The notes under the pieces were generated by a model, which saw only the letters and a program-made list of their open reading frames with translations, ran no database searches and was not told the DNA's origin. Of a stretch of DNA of 64,000 bases, positions 1 to 9,148 are shown in pieces. Positions within the stretch are counted from its first letter, which is position 1, and each line of letters opens with the position of its first letter. Origin of the DNA: JBCCXZ01 sp965228005 (lineage in GTDB: Bacteria > Planctomycetota > Planctomycetia > Pirellulales > Lacipirellulaceae). A program made the position numbers and the translations under genes. The stretch covers positions 124,001 to 188,000 of the forward strand of contig CBDDGV010000001.1 in assembly GCA_965228005.1 (NCBI GenBank), written 5' to 3'.

Positions 1-1733
1 CCGCCGGGCTGACCGCCGGGATCATCGGGCGGCGGGGGGCTGAGCACGATCGACGCGGGCAGCGAGAATTCAGACGTGTTGCCCTGCAGGTCGGTCGCGG
101 TGGCGACAATCATGCGATCCGGAGTCAGATCGGTGATCGGCACGGTGGGCACGAGGTCGATCTCGCGGAGCTGCGCGCCGGGGGCGATGAAGTTGTAGGT
201 ATCAGACCCAATGAACGTCTGCCCTTCCTGGTTGGCCGAGTCGGTGAGGAAGAACTCGATCGTGAGCGGGAAGTCGGACGAGGCCAGGTCGGAGACGACG
301 TTGTAGGCGATCGTCGCAGTGGAGCCGCTGACGAACACCGGTTCCGGGAAGTTGGGGAAGTTCTGGAGCCGGTTGGCGCCCTCGTCGACGTCCACCGGGT
401 CGCCGACGACGAAAATGCCCTGCGGATCATTCAGAGTCAGGCCGTCGTCACCGAGGTCGATGCCGAGCTGGGTGTTGTCGAAGATCGAGTTGCGCGTGAT
501 GCGGTTGCCGGTGGCGGGGGAACCGATAACCACGACGCCGTGTGTGCCGTTGTTGTGGATCGTGTTGCCTTCGACGCGGTTGTCGACGGCGCTGTTGTTG
601 AAGCGGACGATGGCGACTCCGCTCTCGGCGTTGAAGGCGATGAGGTTGCCGCCCGCCGGGCCGCCGATATTGGTCCCCACGGCGTCCCTAGCGCGGATTC
701 CGTCGCCTGCGTTCGGCAAGGGGAGCAGGCCGGTGATGTCGGTCCCGATGTAGTTGTGCTGGATGGAGTTGTTGTCGATACCGTCTCCCGCCATGATGAT
801 CCCGTCGTCGCCGTTACCGGAGATGACGTTACGCCCCGCGGGGTCGGAGGGGTGGCCGATCAGGTTTTCCGAAGCGAAATCGTTGATGCCGAGGCCGAAG
901 CTGCCGTTGCCAAGCGGGTTGGCCCCCGAGGCGTCGGTTCCGATGAGATTGCCCTGGACGGCAGTGTTGTCTACCGAGCCGGTCAAGGTCATACCGCGAA
1001 CGCCGTTGCCCGAGATAAGGTTGCGATCCGCAGGGTCGAGCCCGCCGATCCGACCGTTGTCAGCGACCCCCTGATAAACGACGCCTTGGGCGTTGTTGGG
1101 ATTCGCGGTGACTCCGTCGGGGCGGACGCCGATGAAGTTGCCGGCGACAATGACTCCCTCTGAGTCCTCCACGTCGACGCCCAGTGTCATGCCGCCGATC
1201 GAGAGGCCCCGGACCTCGCTGCCGTCGCTGCCCGTCGCAAACCGTATGGCGTTGAGGCCTGCCCCGCCGCCGTCGAGCTCCACGGTCAGCACCGTGTTCA
1301 GGCCCATGCTCGTGTCGTTGGTATTGGCCGAGGCGCCCGGCTGAGTGTAGCCATCGATGACCAGCGGCTCGATAATCTCCGGCATGCTGGAGGTGACCGC
1401 GATCGTCTGCACCCCGCCGCCGGGGATGTTGAACTCGATCGTGTCGAGCCCCGGGTCGCCCGCCGGGGCGTCGCCCGCTGGGAGGTTGGTGTTCGCGGCG
1501 GTGATGGCCTCACGCAGGGTGAGGTTGCCGTCGGCGGCGATGGGTCCGTCGAGGATGCTGTCGACGGTGATCACCGCCAGCATGCTGCGGTCTTCGAGCG
1601 ACTCCAGGGCCAAGCGGCGGCCCGTGGCGCGCTTGTAGTCCATCGCGCGGTCGACGGAGCGACCGAAAGGCGACCAGCCCTGATTACGAGAAGCGGGGGC
1701 AACGGCACGGCGCAGGCGGCGACGGCGGAACAT
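1..1733 (-). CDS. Large exoprotein with right-handed beta-helix repeats (5' part; runs off window)
   Basis: The reading frame is open from an ATG at 1733 to the window edge, giving 577 codons. The Arg-rich N-terminus is followed by the LESLEDRSMLA motif (about residues 43-53). I know this LExLExR-type motif from the N-termini of very large planctomycete exoproteins. LTLREAITAAN (about 71-81) is the CSLREA-like segment that often precedes beta-helix domains. The rest is rich in NLISGNG, GNTIH and NRIEGN-type repeats typical of parallel beta-helices (PbH1/NosD-like). An AGGA box lies 8 nt before the ATG. The cell-surface role is inferred from the family, and no catalytic site is visible in this part. 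A second protein with the same N-terminal motif lies at 46883-52105. Confidence 0.85.
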   Translation of the reverse strand, partial: MFRRRRLRRAVAPASRNQGWSPFGRSVDRAMDYKRATGRRLALESLEDRSMLAVITVDSILDGPIAADGNLTLREAITAANTNLPAGDAPAGDPGLDTIEFNIPGGGVQTIAVTSSMPEIIEPLVIDGYTQPGASANTNDTSMGLNTVLTVELDGGGAGLNAIRFATGSDGSEVRGLSIGGMTLGVDVEDSEGVIVAGNFIGVRPDGVTANPNNAQGVVYQGVADNGRIGGLDPADRNLISGNGVRGMTLTGSVDNTAVQGNLIGTDASGANPLGNGSFGLGINDFASENLIGHPSDPAGRNVISGNGDDGIIMAGDGIDNNSIQHNYIGTDITGLLPLPNAGDGIRARDAVGTNIGGPAGGNLIAFNAESGVAIVRFNNSAVDNRVEGNTIHNNGTHGVVVIGSPATGNRITRNSIFDNTQLGIDLGDDGLTLNDPQGIFVVGDPVDVDEGANRLQNFPNFPEPVFVSGSTATIAYNVVSDLASSDFPLTIEFFLTDSANQEGQTFIGSDTYNFIAPGAQLREIDLVPTVPITDLTPDRMIVATATDLQGNTSEFSLPASIVLSPPPPDDPGGQPG

Positions 1734-1920
1734 GAGAGTGTCCTAAAGCAGCGGTGAAACTTCGTGGGTGCGCAATCACGTGCGAGCGCAGGCTCGCGGT
1801 GCGTTCCATCGCTGCGGGCCAGACCGACGGCCGGCCACGCTCAACTATCCTGCGGGTAACCGCTAGCGGCTCCCCAATCCGTCGATGGTAATCTTGGGAA
1901 AGTGGGGCGGCAATGATTGT

Positions 1921-1960
1921 GCTAGCGCATCTAGCGAAAGTCTCGCTTTTATGCGTTAGC
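1921..1960. repeat. 40-nt near-perfect hairpin
   Basis: The 10-nt arms at 1921-1930 and 1951-1960 pair fully if one G-U wobble is allowed. Inside them AGCGA (1933-1937) pairs with TCGCT (1942-1946). The hairpin sits between two minus-strand genes, downstream of the outer-membrane protein stop at 2107. Neither strand has a T-run after it, so it is not a classical intrinsic terminator. It could be a Rho-type or processing structure, or a regulatory hairpin in the leader of the exoprotein gene. Confidence 0.5.
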
Positions 1961-2013
1961 GTAAATGGCGATGAAGAAGGCCCAGAACGAGTCCGGGCGG
2001 CCTATGCCATTAC

Positions 2014-2034
2014 TGAGCCGTCACTTACGGCTCA
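2014..2034 (-). terminator. Possible transcription-end hairpin after the outer-membrane protein gene
   Basis: TGAGCCGT (2014-2021) and ACGGCTCA (2027-2034) form a perfect 8-bp stem with a 5-nt loop. It lies 73 nt past the stop of the minus-strand gene ending at 2107. There is no U-tract, so the terminator call is tentative. The 1734-2106 intergenic stretch otherwise shows only this hairpin and the one at 1921-1960. Confidence 0.35.
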
Positions 2035-2106
2035 TAGAGAGTGTTTGACGTCCTCTGGCAGCGAGCAGAGGTCAAGGCGAGCGAAGCCGATTGCGAGCGT
2101 CAGGCT

Positions 2107-3213
2107 TTAGAAGCGGCGCTCGATCCGGGCCGTCAGGCCGTCGAACGACAGCGTGTCGCCGATGTCGACGTAGTTGTCGGCCTGCACCGCGTCGATGAAC
2201 ACGGGCGTGGTGACCGTGTTGAACCAGTGAGAGGACAGGTAGCCCGCCGACAACCGCCAGCAGCGGCTGCAGCTCGTCCAGGCGAGGCCAACCTCGTACT
2301 CGAGGATCGTCACAAAACGGTCGTCTTTCCAAGTAGCAGTCGTAAGCTGCGAGACCGTAGAGACGTTGGTCGTGTTGTAGAGCGTAGTGAACTGGCCGAC
2401 GGTGGGCGTGACGCCGAAGCTGCCGTAGACCGAGAAACCGCGTCGGCCGATCCGGCGCTCGCCTTCGAGCCCGAAGGAGAGGCCGCCGCCGTCGTACTCG
2501 ATGTCGGTCAGCGTATTGAGCACGCCGTTCTGGCTGCCGCTGAACAGGCCGGTCTGCAGGAAGTCCTGCTCGAGGTGTGCGTAGCGCGCCCCGATGCTGT
2601 AGTTACACCAGGCGCAGTTGTCGCCGTACAGCAGCCGGCGGTACTTAATGTCTGCCAGCTCGAAGTCGATGTCGTAGAACGCGTTGAGCGGGCCGGCCGA
2701 CGAGATCGTCCCGATGCCGGGGTGTTGGACTAAAGATCCCACGGCGTTGCCCGGGCCGACCGGGAGAACGTCCGTCGAGCTGCTCTCGAAGAAGGCGTAC
2801 GAGACGGCCACGCTCGAGCAGTTGGTCAGGGCCCAGTTCAGCCCGACCTCAAAGCCGGGTTGGTAGGTGGGGTCCGCAACGCCGATCCGCCCAAACGGCA
2901 CCGTGCCGGCGCCGCCCGTGCCGTTCTGTTGCTGGGCGTGGGCCATGTCGGCCCCGGTTGGGTGCAAGTACAGGAACTCGCCCCAAACGCTGCAGCAGTG
3001 CTGCCAGGGGCAGCACCCGCAGCAGCCGCTGTCGCAGCAACCATCACAGCAGCCACCGTCGCAGTAGCCATCGTCACATACCGAGACGCAATCGCAGGAA
3101 TCGAAAGCCCCCGCGGAGGGTCCGCTGGCGATCAACAGTGCGACCAAGACGGCAGACCCCGTGAAACGCAACAGGGCGGCAACACGACGTGTGGAGAGGG
3201 CTAGCATCATCAT
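2107..3213 (-). CDS. Outer-membrane beta-barrel protein (BBP7 / Lpg1974-like) with cysteine-rich N-terminus
   Basis: The predicted 368-residue protein starts at ATG 3213, 6-7 nt after an AAAGG box. A longer in-frame start at 3330 has no ribosome site. A signal peptide (about residues 1-35, cleavage near PSAGA-FD) leads into a segment with 14 cysteines between residues 40 and 74, arranged largely as CC pairs. The remainder has alternating aromatic/hydrophobic strands (EFLYLHP, YSIGARYAHLE, GLSFGLEGERRIG, ILEYEVGLAW), and the protein ends in Phe, as outer-membrane barrels do. I place it in the planctomycete BBP7/Lpg1974 pore-like group by overall pattern. The Cys-rich stretch may cross-link the barrel to the proteinaceous envelope (inference). 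Confidence 0.8.
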   Translation of the reverse strand: MMMLALSTRRVAALLRFTGSAVLVALLIASGPSAGAFDSCDCVSVCDDGYCDGGCCDGCCDSGCCGCCPWQHCCSVWGEFLYLHPTGADMAHAQQQNGTGGAGTVPFGRIGVADPTYQPGFEVGLNWALTNCSSVAVSYAFFESSSTDVLPVGPGNAVGSLVQHPGIGTISSAGPLNAFYDIDFELADIKYRRLLYGDNCAWCNYSIGARYAHLEQDFLQTGLFSGSQNGVLNTLTDIEYDGGGLSFGLEGERRIGRRGFSVYGSFGVTPTVGQFTTLYNTTNVSTVSQLTTATWKDDRFVTILEYEVGLAWTSCSRCWRLSAGYLSSHWFNTVTTPVFIDAVQADNYVDIGDTLSFDGLTARIERRF

Positions 3214-3546
3214 TATCAGCCTTTGCCAGAGACCAGAACCAGATCGCTTTGGGACGGAAGGGGAGCGTTCCCCAGCTGCAAGGGGTGCACCAGATATTGG
3301 GCTTCGTTCAGTCCATCGGATGGATCGCATCCTCAGGAGGAAGCGAATTGGGGCGGTTCAATGTGGAAAACCGATAATGACTCCGGTTTGTGGCAAGCTG
3401 TGCCGGTTGATGGGATTCCGCGGAGTCAACGCTAGCTCTAGTTTTTCCGGTCGTCTTGCCGATACCGATTCTGCAGGCGAGCCGATCGGAGCACCCCGCT
3501 CGTTGCGCGACGCTACCCGCCACTCTGCCTCTGCTGCGCACCGTCC
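3214..3546. other. Divergent intergenic region, nothing recognised
   Basis: This 333-bp gap separates the minus-strand outer-membrane protein gene from the plus-strand lipoprotein gene. It should hold both promoters, but I could not find convincing -35/-10 pairs, and the short ORFs here resemble nothing known. Confidence 0.5.
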
Positions 3547-4320
3547 ATGACAACCCCCGCCCCAGTTCGTCGCACCCGGACGCTGCTGCTCTCAGTTGTG
3601 CTGCTGTGCCAGAGTGTGGGCTGCTCGCTCACCTCTCAGCAGTCCTCGGTGGTGGCCCCGAAGTCCACCGTCTTGGCCACCGCAACGGGCAGGCAACAAC
3701 CGTGGCTGAAGACGGCCGAGCTGACCTACTGGAAGCCGAGCGTCCCCGCGAGCGGCATCCAACCGGTCTCACACACCCAGTCGACAGACCGGGCAGGGTT
3801 CACGGTGCTGGGCGTCCGCTACCCCCACCCCAGCGGCAAGCCGGGCGTGGCGCGGGTGGAACTCGTGGTAGCCGGCCCCGAAGAGTCTGACGGCGGCGGG
3901 TCCTGGTTCGGCGGGTTGCGGCAGGCCATCGACGAGACCTTGCCGGGCATGACTTGGGGCGCGGGGATCCGGCAAGCCAAGTCTCTCGACATCCCCGTGT
4001 CGGAGCTTCAAGAGGTGTTGCAGAACACCAGAACGATCATGCTCTCGTCCGTATCGTCGCAGGCTCCGCCGAACGCGAACCTCATCGCCGAAGTGAACGA
4101 CCGGAGAACCACCCACCAGACCGTGCCGCTCGCCACCTTCGAGACGCTGAAAAAGCGTGTCGCGCAAGAAGGGCGTCTGATCAGCTACCACGGCACGGCG
4201 GGCGAGCTGCGGCAGCGGCTCGGGTCGGACCCAGTGGTTCTGGCCCAACGCACGCCCCCTAACGACAGCGGGGCGGCCTTGTACCACACCGCGTTAGTCC
4301 CGCTTCCGCCGGTGCGTTAG
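3547..4320 (+). CDS. Putative lipoprotein of unknown function
   Basis: This 257-residue protein has an Arg-rich N-region, a hydrophobic stretch (TLLLSVVLLCQSVGC) and a candidate lipobox SVGC with Cys26 as the lipidated residue. The box is slightly off consensus because the -3 position is Ser. The body is hydrophilic, with no motif I recognise. It includes a GGGSWFGGLRQAIDETLPG stretch near residue 120 that could be amphipathic. It is monocistronic and divergent from the outer-membrane protein gene. A short GC stem (AGCCC at 4335-4339, GGGCT at 4346-4350) with TTCC after it may end transcription. An envelope location is inferred from the lipobox only. Confidence 0.7.
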   Translation: MTTPAPVRRTRTLLLSVVLLCQSVGCSLTSQQSSVVAPKSTVLATATGRQQPWLKTAELTYWKPSVPASGIQPVSHTQSTDRAGFTVLGVRYPHPSGKPGVARVELVVAGPEESDGGGSWFGGLRQAIDETLPGMTWGAGIRQAKSLDIPVSELQEVLQNTRTIMLSSVSSQAPPNANLIAEVNDRRTTHQTVPLATFETLKKRVAQEGRLISYHGTAGELRQRLGSDPVVLAQRTPPNDSGAALYHTALVPLPPVR

Positions 4321-4579
4321 AACCGGCGATAGAGAGCCCTTCTTTGGGCTTTCCAAGCTACCGAGAGTGTCCCGGTCTAGCCAAGCCGATGCGGTATCAT
4401 CTCCCAAGCGAAGCCGAGGGCCGCCCCGCGGACGCTATACTCCGCCGGCTGAACGAAAGTCCTCGCACGAGGTGAACACTCCGTGTTGACTTCAGAGGCG
4501 GGGTGTATCTGCTAGGTTGTTCCTATGCGTAATCGCTAACAAACAAGGTGAGCCCACAAGAAGCAACTGGGATACGCCC

Positions 4580-6334
4580 ATGGTTGAGACAACGCCGCCA
4601 CAACGAAGCCACCGTCTCGAGGGCTGCCGGGAGGGCCATTGGCGATTCGGCGGCCTCAAGATCGAAAGCCGCTTCCTCCTGTGGCTCGTGATCACGTTCT
4701 GGACTGCTCCCTGCTTCCCGCCTCTTGAAGCAGTTGCCGGGGCGTCTCAAGCCGTGCCGCGGCCGAACATCCTCTGGCTCTCTTGCGAAGACCTCTCGCC
4801 TCGGCTCGGGTGCTACGGAGACCAGACTGCGCCTACGCCGAACATTGATCGATTAGCTACGGAGGGCGTCCGTTTCACGCGTGCCTTTACGGCTACCGGC
4901 GTCTGCGCCCCGTGCCGGCACACCATCATCACGGGCCTCTACCCCATGCAGAGCGGCGCCCAGCACATGCGCACCGTGAGTCGGAGCTCGGCAAAGCCCA
5001 AGGGACTGCCTCCCGAGGTGCGGAAGCGTGCCAGGGAACGCCGCCTCTACGAGGCAACCCCCCCGGCGGGCGTGCGCTGCTTCCCCGAGTACCTCCGGAT
5101 GGCCGGGTACTACTGCACCAACAACAGCAAACAGGACTACCAATTCAAAGCCCCCGTGACCGCGTGGGACGATTCGTCCGGCAAGGCCCACTACCGCAAC
5201 CGCGCGCCCGGGCAACCTTTCTTCGCGGTGTTCAACGCGACCGTGACCCACGAATCAGGCATCCACGGAAACGGTCGCAGCCCCAGGCGGGTGGACCCCG
5301 CGAGTGTGGCGGTCCCAAGTTTCTTGCCGGACACGGCAACGGTCCGCCTCGACATCGCCAGGCACTACGACAACCTCATCGCCCTGGACGCCTGGGTTGG
5401 GGAGAAACTTGCTGAGCTGGAGGCGGAGGGCCTCTCCGATTCGACCATCGTGTTCTTCTTTTCGGACCACGGCGACGGCCTGCCCCGCTGCAAGCGTTGG
5501 GTCTACGACTCGGGCACCTGGGTGCCGCTCATCGTTCGGTACCCAGACGGCCGCCTGTCCGGCAGCGTCGACGAGGGGCTGATGAGCTTTGTCGACCTGG
5601 CGCCCACGGTGCTCTCGATCGCGGGCGTAAAAACCCCCGACTACATGCGGGGCCGGGTGTTCGCAGGCGACGACACCCAGCCGCCGCACGACTACGTCTT
5701 CATGCACCGAGACCGGATCGACGACACCAGCTTCGATACCGTGCGTTCGGTACGCGGCCCGCGCTTCCGCTACGTGCGGAACTACAAGCCGCAGCTGCCC
5801 TACCTCCACCCGGTGGCCTACCGAGACCGGGCCGCAACCATGGGCGAGGTCTACAAGGCCCGCGACGAAGGCCTGCTGACCGACGCCCAGTGGCAGTGGG
5901 CGGCGCCCTGCAAACCGATCGAGGAGTTCTACGACACGCAGGCCGATCCCGACAACGTCGTGAACCTGGCGTCCGACCCCGCGCACGCCGAAGAGCTGGG
6001 GGAACTGCGGTCCGCCCTCGAGGAGTGGACGCGCGACATCGACGATCCTTTAGCACAGAACGAGATGGAGGCGCTCCGCACGCGCGTCTGGCCGCCTGAT
6101 GGCAAACAGCCATCCACAGCTCCTCCCGAGGCCGAAGTCACGCCGCTCGAACAGGGCTCCCGCGTGACGCTCCGGTGCGCAACCGACGGGGCAAGCCTCG
6201 GTTACAGGACCTCCGACAGCGGTCCCTGGAACGTCTACCAGGGCGCCTTCGAGACCGAGGAGCCTGAAGTCGAAGTGGTCTCGCACCGGATCGGCTGGAA
6301 GCCGGCGTACGAAACCGTCTCGCTGCAGCCCTAG
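4580..6334 (+). CDS. Sulfatase, type I (formylglycine-dependent)
   Basis: I start this 584-residue protein at ATG 4580, because the longer frame from 4517 adds only an unlikely leader. A hydrophobic export segment (LLWLVITFWTA, about residues 34-44) precedes PNILWLSCEDLSPRLGCYGD, the metal-binding start of the sulfatase fold. CAPCR at 109-113 is the CxPxR maturation signature, in which Cys109 would be converted to formylglycine. A second metal-ligand region, FFFSDHGDGLP, follows at about 295. After the catalytic domain, the last ~70 residues (SLGYRTSDSGPWNVYQGAF) resemble the C-terminal beta-domain of chitobiase/hexosaminidase-type enzymes and may bind carbohydrate. The substrate is unknown; sulfated polysaccharides are typical in planctomycetes. 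No maturase or partner glycosidase is adjacent. Confidence 0.92.
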   Translation: MVETTPPQRSHRLEGCREGHWRFGGLKIESRFLLWLVITFWTAPCFPPLEAVAGASQAVPRPNILWLSCEDLSPRLGCYGDQTAPTPNIDRLATEGVRFTRAFTATGVCAPCRHTIITGLYPMQSGAQHMRTVSRSSAKPKGLPPEVRKRARERRLYEATPPAGVRCFPEYLRMAGYYCTNNSKQDYQFKAPVTAWDDSSGKAHYRNRAPGQPFFAVFNATVTHESGIHGNGRSPRRVDPASVAVPSFLPDTATVRLDIARHYDNLIALDAWVGEKLAELEAEGLSDSTIVFFFSDHGDGLPRCKRWVYDSGTWVPLIVRYPDGRLSGSVDEGLMSFVDLAPTVLSIAGVKTPDYMRGRVFAGDDTQPPHDYVFMHRDRIDDTSFDTVRSVRGPRFRYVRNYKPQLPYLHPVAYRDRAATMGEVYKARDEGLLTDAQWQWAAPCKPIEEFYDTQADPDNVVNLASDPAHAEELGELRSALEEWTRDIDDPLAQNEMEALRTRVWPPDGKQPSTAPPEAEVTPLEQGSRVTLRCATDGASLGYRTSDSGPWNVYQGAFETEEPEVEVVSHRIGWKPAYETVSLQP

Positions 6335-6509
6335 TGGGCGGGCATCTGATTGAGAAGACTGTCGCTCTACGCCCATCGGCTTGAGTGGGCCGACTCATCT
6401 CAGACTGGTACCATGAGTTGCAGTCCGTCTCGGCGGCCGCTGCCCACCTCCAGGTGCGGATCTGCCCCGGGGCCAACTACGCAAGTCTTCCTTGTATCGC
6501 CACACCCGC

Positions 6510-7211
6510 ATGCTCACCCTCGATAACCTCAGCGTCGCTGCCGGTGAGTTCCGACTGCGGGACATCAGCTTATCGGTCGCCGGCGGGGCGTACGCGGTGC
6601 TGATGGGGAGCACCGGCTGCGGCAAGACCACGCTCCTGGAGACCATCTGCGGCATCAAAAAGGCCACCAAAGGGCGGGTCATGCTGAACGGTCGCGACAT
6701 CACCCGCGCGCCGATCGCCCACCGCGGCATCGGCTACGTGCCGCAAGACGCCGCGGTGTTCCCGCGCATGACGGTCCGCGAGAACCTCGCCTTCCCGCTT
6801 CTGGTTAGGGGAGAGGGCCAGCGGGCCACAAACACTGTCGTAGAGCGACTCGCCGAGCAACTCTCGATCGCCCACCTGTTAGACCGCAGGGCAAGCGGTC
6901 TCAGCGGCGGCGAGTCCCAACGCGTGGCCCTCGGCCGGGCCCTGGCTTCGCGGCCGAAACTCTTGCTGCTCGACGAGCCCCTCGCCGCCCTCGACGAGGA
7001 AACGCACGCCTCGATCTTGGGTCTGTTGCGAAGGGTGCAAGCCGACACCGGGGTCACCACCCTGCACGTCACACACAGCCAGACCGAGGCCGAGGGCTTG
7101 GCCGATCAGGTGCTCACCATCCGCAACGGACGGATCGAGCCCCGTCTGCCCATGAGATCCGGGCCTAGCAAGGCTGCCGGACCACAGAACGCCACGGCGG
7201 TTCCAGGCTAG
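6510..7211 (+). CDS. ABC transporter ATP-binding protein, molybdate/tungstate type (ModC/WtpC-like)
   Basis: This ATPase of 233 residues powers import through the permease encoded two genes downstream. I see Walker A GSTGCGKTT (about 34-42), a Q-loop GYVPQDAAVFPRM, the signature LSGGESQRVALGRAL, Walker B LLLLDEPLAALD and the switch His in LHVTHSQ. The PQDAAVFPRMTV loop is typical of the molybdate/tungstate/sulfate group. The C-terminal TOBE/Mop domain of classical ModC is absent, so the protein ends right after the ATPase core. ATG 6510 gives MLTLDNLS. An in-frame start at 6492 would add six residues. The next gene starts 3 nt after the stop, which indicates one transcript. Confidence 0.88.
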   Translation: MLTLDNLSVAAGEFRLRDISLSVAGGAYAVLMGSTGCGKTTLLETICGIKKATKGRVMLNGRDITRAPIAHRGIGYVPQDAAVFPRMTVRENLAFPLLVRGEGQRATNTVVERLAEQLSIAHLLDRRASGLSGGESQRVALGRALASRPKLLLLDEPLAALDEETHASILGLLRRVQADTGVTTLHVTHSQTEAEGLADQVLTIRNGRIEPRLPMRSGPSKAAGPQNATAVPG

Positions 7212-7214
7212 TAC

Positions 7215-8045
7215 ATGAACCCCGCCACCAGACTCGCGTTGATCGGTGCGGTCAGTTTGGCCGCCTTGTGCCTGATGCTGCCCGGCGACCCGCTCCGAAA
7301 GGAGCGGTCTGGAGACCTCACCCTCTACTGCGCGGCCGCGTTGAGAGTACCCGTCGAACAGATCGCCGAAGCCTTCGAGCGCGAACACGGAGTCCGGTCG
7401 AACATCCACTACGGCGGTTCGAACACCCTGCTGAGCCAGATCGAAGTGGCCCGCGAAGGCGACCTCTACCTGGCCGCCGACGAGTCCTTCCTCCGAATGG
7501 GCCAAGAGAAAGGCCTCGTTGGAGAAATCGTGCCGCTCGGTCGGATGCGGGCCGTCATCGGCGTCCGCCGCGGCAATCCCCAGGGGATCGCGTCCCTCGA
7601 CGACCTGCTCACGCGGACCATTGCCGCGGGCAATCCCGACCAGACCGCCATCGGCCGATCCCTCAGCAAACAACTCGAAGCGGCGGGGCTCTGGGAGCCG
7701 CTCGAACGCCACATCCGCAAGGCCGGCGTCTTCAAGCCCACGGTCAATGACGTCGCCAACGACATCCTGCTCGGCAGCGTCGACGCGGGCATCCTCTGGG
7801 ACGCGGTCGCCAGCCAGTACCCCGGCATTGAGGCCGTCGAAGTCCCCGAACTGCTGCCCGAACCCGCAGTGCTGGCCGCCGGAGTGCTGGAGTTCGCCAA
7901 CAACGCTTCCGCCGCACAGGACTTCGTGCGTTACCTGTCCGCGACCGACCGAGGGATGCGAGTCTTCGAGGACAGCGGTTACGAACCCTTCGCGGGCAAG
8001 CGCTGGCCAGCAACCCCCCGTGGGGCCGTTGTGACTGACCCTTAA
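7215..8045 (+). CDS. modA: Molybdate/tungstate-type ABC substrate-binding protein (ModA-like)
   Basis: This 276-residue exported protein captures the oxyanion for the adjacent ABC system. An N-terminal hydrophobic segment (about residues 5-23) acts as signal or membrane anchor. LTLYCAAALRVPVEQIAEAF is the ModA-type opening. It is followed by the ligand-loop motif YGGSNTLLSQIE, and by DLYLAADESF and AGNPDQTAIGRSL, which match the family's conserved blocks. The start lies 3 nt after the ATPase stop, and the permease start is 12 nt downstream. Molybdate and tungstate binders cannot be told apart by eye, so the symbol is provisional. Confidence 0.82.
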   Translation: MNPATRLALIGAVSLAALCLMLPGDPLRKERSGDLTLYCAAALRVPVEQIAEAFEREHGVRSNIHYGGSNTLLSQIEVAREGDLYLAADESFLRMGQEKGLVGEIVPLGRMRAVIGVRRGNPQGIASLDDLLTRTIAAGNPDQTAIGRSLSKQLEAAGLWEPLERHIRKAGVFKPTVNDVANDILLGSVDAGILWDAVASQYPGIEAVEVPELLPEPAVLAAGVLEFANNASAAQDFVRYLSATDRGMRVFEDSGYEPFAGKRWPATPRGAVVTDP

Positions 8046-8057
8046 CGGAGCCCCGAC

Positions 8058-8945
8058 TTGGACAAGGCAAGAGACACCACCGAGTCGGATGGAGGGCCGC
8101 CGGAGCGCTCACCCCCCAGCGACGCGCCGCAAACCGCTTGGCGCGACCGCGTCTTCTGGGGCGGTTTGCTGACCGTCTGCACGGGCTACGTCGTGCTGCT
8201 CGCGGCCCTTGTGCTGGCCGACGTCGCGTACCTCGGCAACGCCTCCTCGGAGACCGACGGCGAACCGAGCAACAACCCTTTCGTCGCCGCACTGGGTGAC
8301 GAAGATATCCGTTACGCGATCCGCCTGACGCTCGTGAGCTGCACCATCACCGCGATCCTCTCCGCGGCGGTTGCCGTCCCTATCGGATACCTGCTGTCCC
8401 GGAACACTTTTCCTGGAAAACCCGTAGTCGATACGGTCCTCGACATCCCGATCGTCTTGCCGCCACTGGTGATCGGGTTGAGCCTGTTGATCCTCTTCCA
8501 GTCGATTCCGGACGCCGTCCGCAAGGCGGTGGTCTACCAGGTACCGGCCGTTATCTTGGCTCAGTTTGTCGTAGCGTCGGCCTTCGCGATCCGTGTCATG
8601 CGGGGCACGTTCGACCAGATCGACCGTCGGCTCGAGCAGGTCGCGCTCACCCTGGGAGCGACACGGTTCCAGGCCTTCGGGCGGGTCGTGCTCCCGGAAG
8701 CGCGGACCGGATTGATCGCCGCTCTCTTGCTCGCCTGGGCCCGGTCCTTCGGCGAGTTTGGCCCGCTGCTGATCTTCGCCGGCGCGACGCGGGGCAAGAC
8801 GGAAGTGCTCTCGACCACGGTGTTCCTCGAACTGAGCATCGGCAACGTGCAAGGCGCCGTGACGGTGTCGCTGCTCATGGTCGTCACGTCGCTCGCGGTG
8901 CTCGCGCTCGTGAGGGTCGCCTGCGGACGCCGCATGGGTTTGTAG
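8058..8945 (+). CDS. Molybdate/tungstate-type ABC transporter permease (ModB-like)
   Basis: This inner-membrane channel subunit has 295 residues. The TTG start at 8058 is supported by a GGAG box at 8047-8050 with 7-nt spacing, and no in-frame ATG fits. A ~35-residue hydrophilic, Pro/Asp-rich N-terminus precedes the membrane segments. VPIGYLLSRNTFPGKPVVDTV and IPIVLPPLVIGLSLLILF match the ModB/CysT group. The EAA coupling loop is EQVALTLGATRFQAFGRVVLPEA (about 195-217), which docks onto the ATPase. The operon order ATPase-binder-permease differs from the common modABC order. The 203 bp after the stop contain no recognisable gene. Confidence 0.86.
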   Translation: MDKARDTTESDGGPPERSPPSDAPQTAWRDRVFWGGLLTVCTGYVVLLAALVLADVAYLGNASSETDGEPSNNPFVAALGDEDIRYAIRLTLVSCTITAILSAAVAVPIGYLLSRNTFPGKPVVDTVLDIPIVLPPLVIGLSLLILFQSIPDAVRKAVVYQVPAVILAQFVVASAFAIRVMRGTFDQIDRRLEQVALTLGATRFQAFGRVVLPEARTGLIAALLLAWARSFGEFGPLLIFAGATRGKTEVLSTTVFLELSIGNVQGAVTVSLLMVVTSLAVLALVRVACGRRMGL

Positions 8946-9148
8946 ACCATAAGCAATCCCTCGGAGCCAAAGTCCACGCGTCTGCAGCGACCATGGAGGT
9001 ACAGATTCGGAAGGTAGACGAGATTCTGCTGCGCAAAAGTGACGCGATTGCGATCTCGCCAGACCCGCAGTCACGCTTACACTAAAAGCTCAGACGCCCC
9101 CGTGTTCAGCACGAACCGAGTTGGGTCGATCTGCCTGACCACCCCGGG

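Noticed and set aside
4436..4441. TATACT upstream of the first sulfatase gene as a -10 box
   Set aside because: There is no acceptable -35 hexamer at 16-18 nt, although the flanking CGCTATACTCCGC matches the sucC -10 region.
8992..9084. 30-codon ORF (MEVQIRKV...) after the molybdate-type permease gene
   Set aside because: It has a plausible start but no ribosome site and no recognisable family. It is too short to support.
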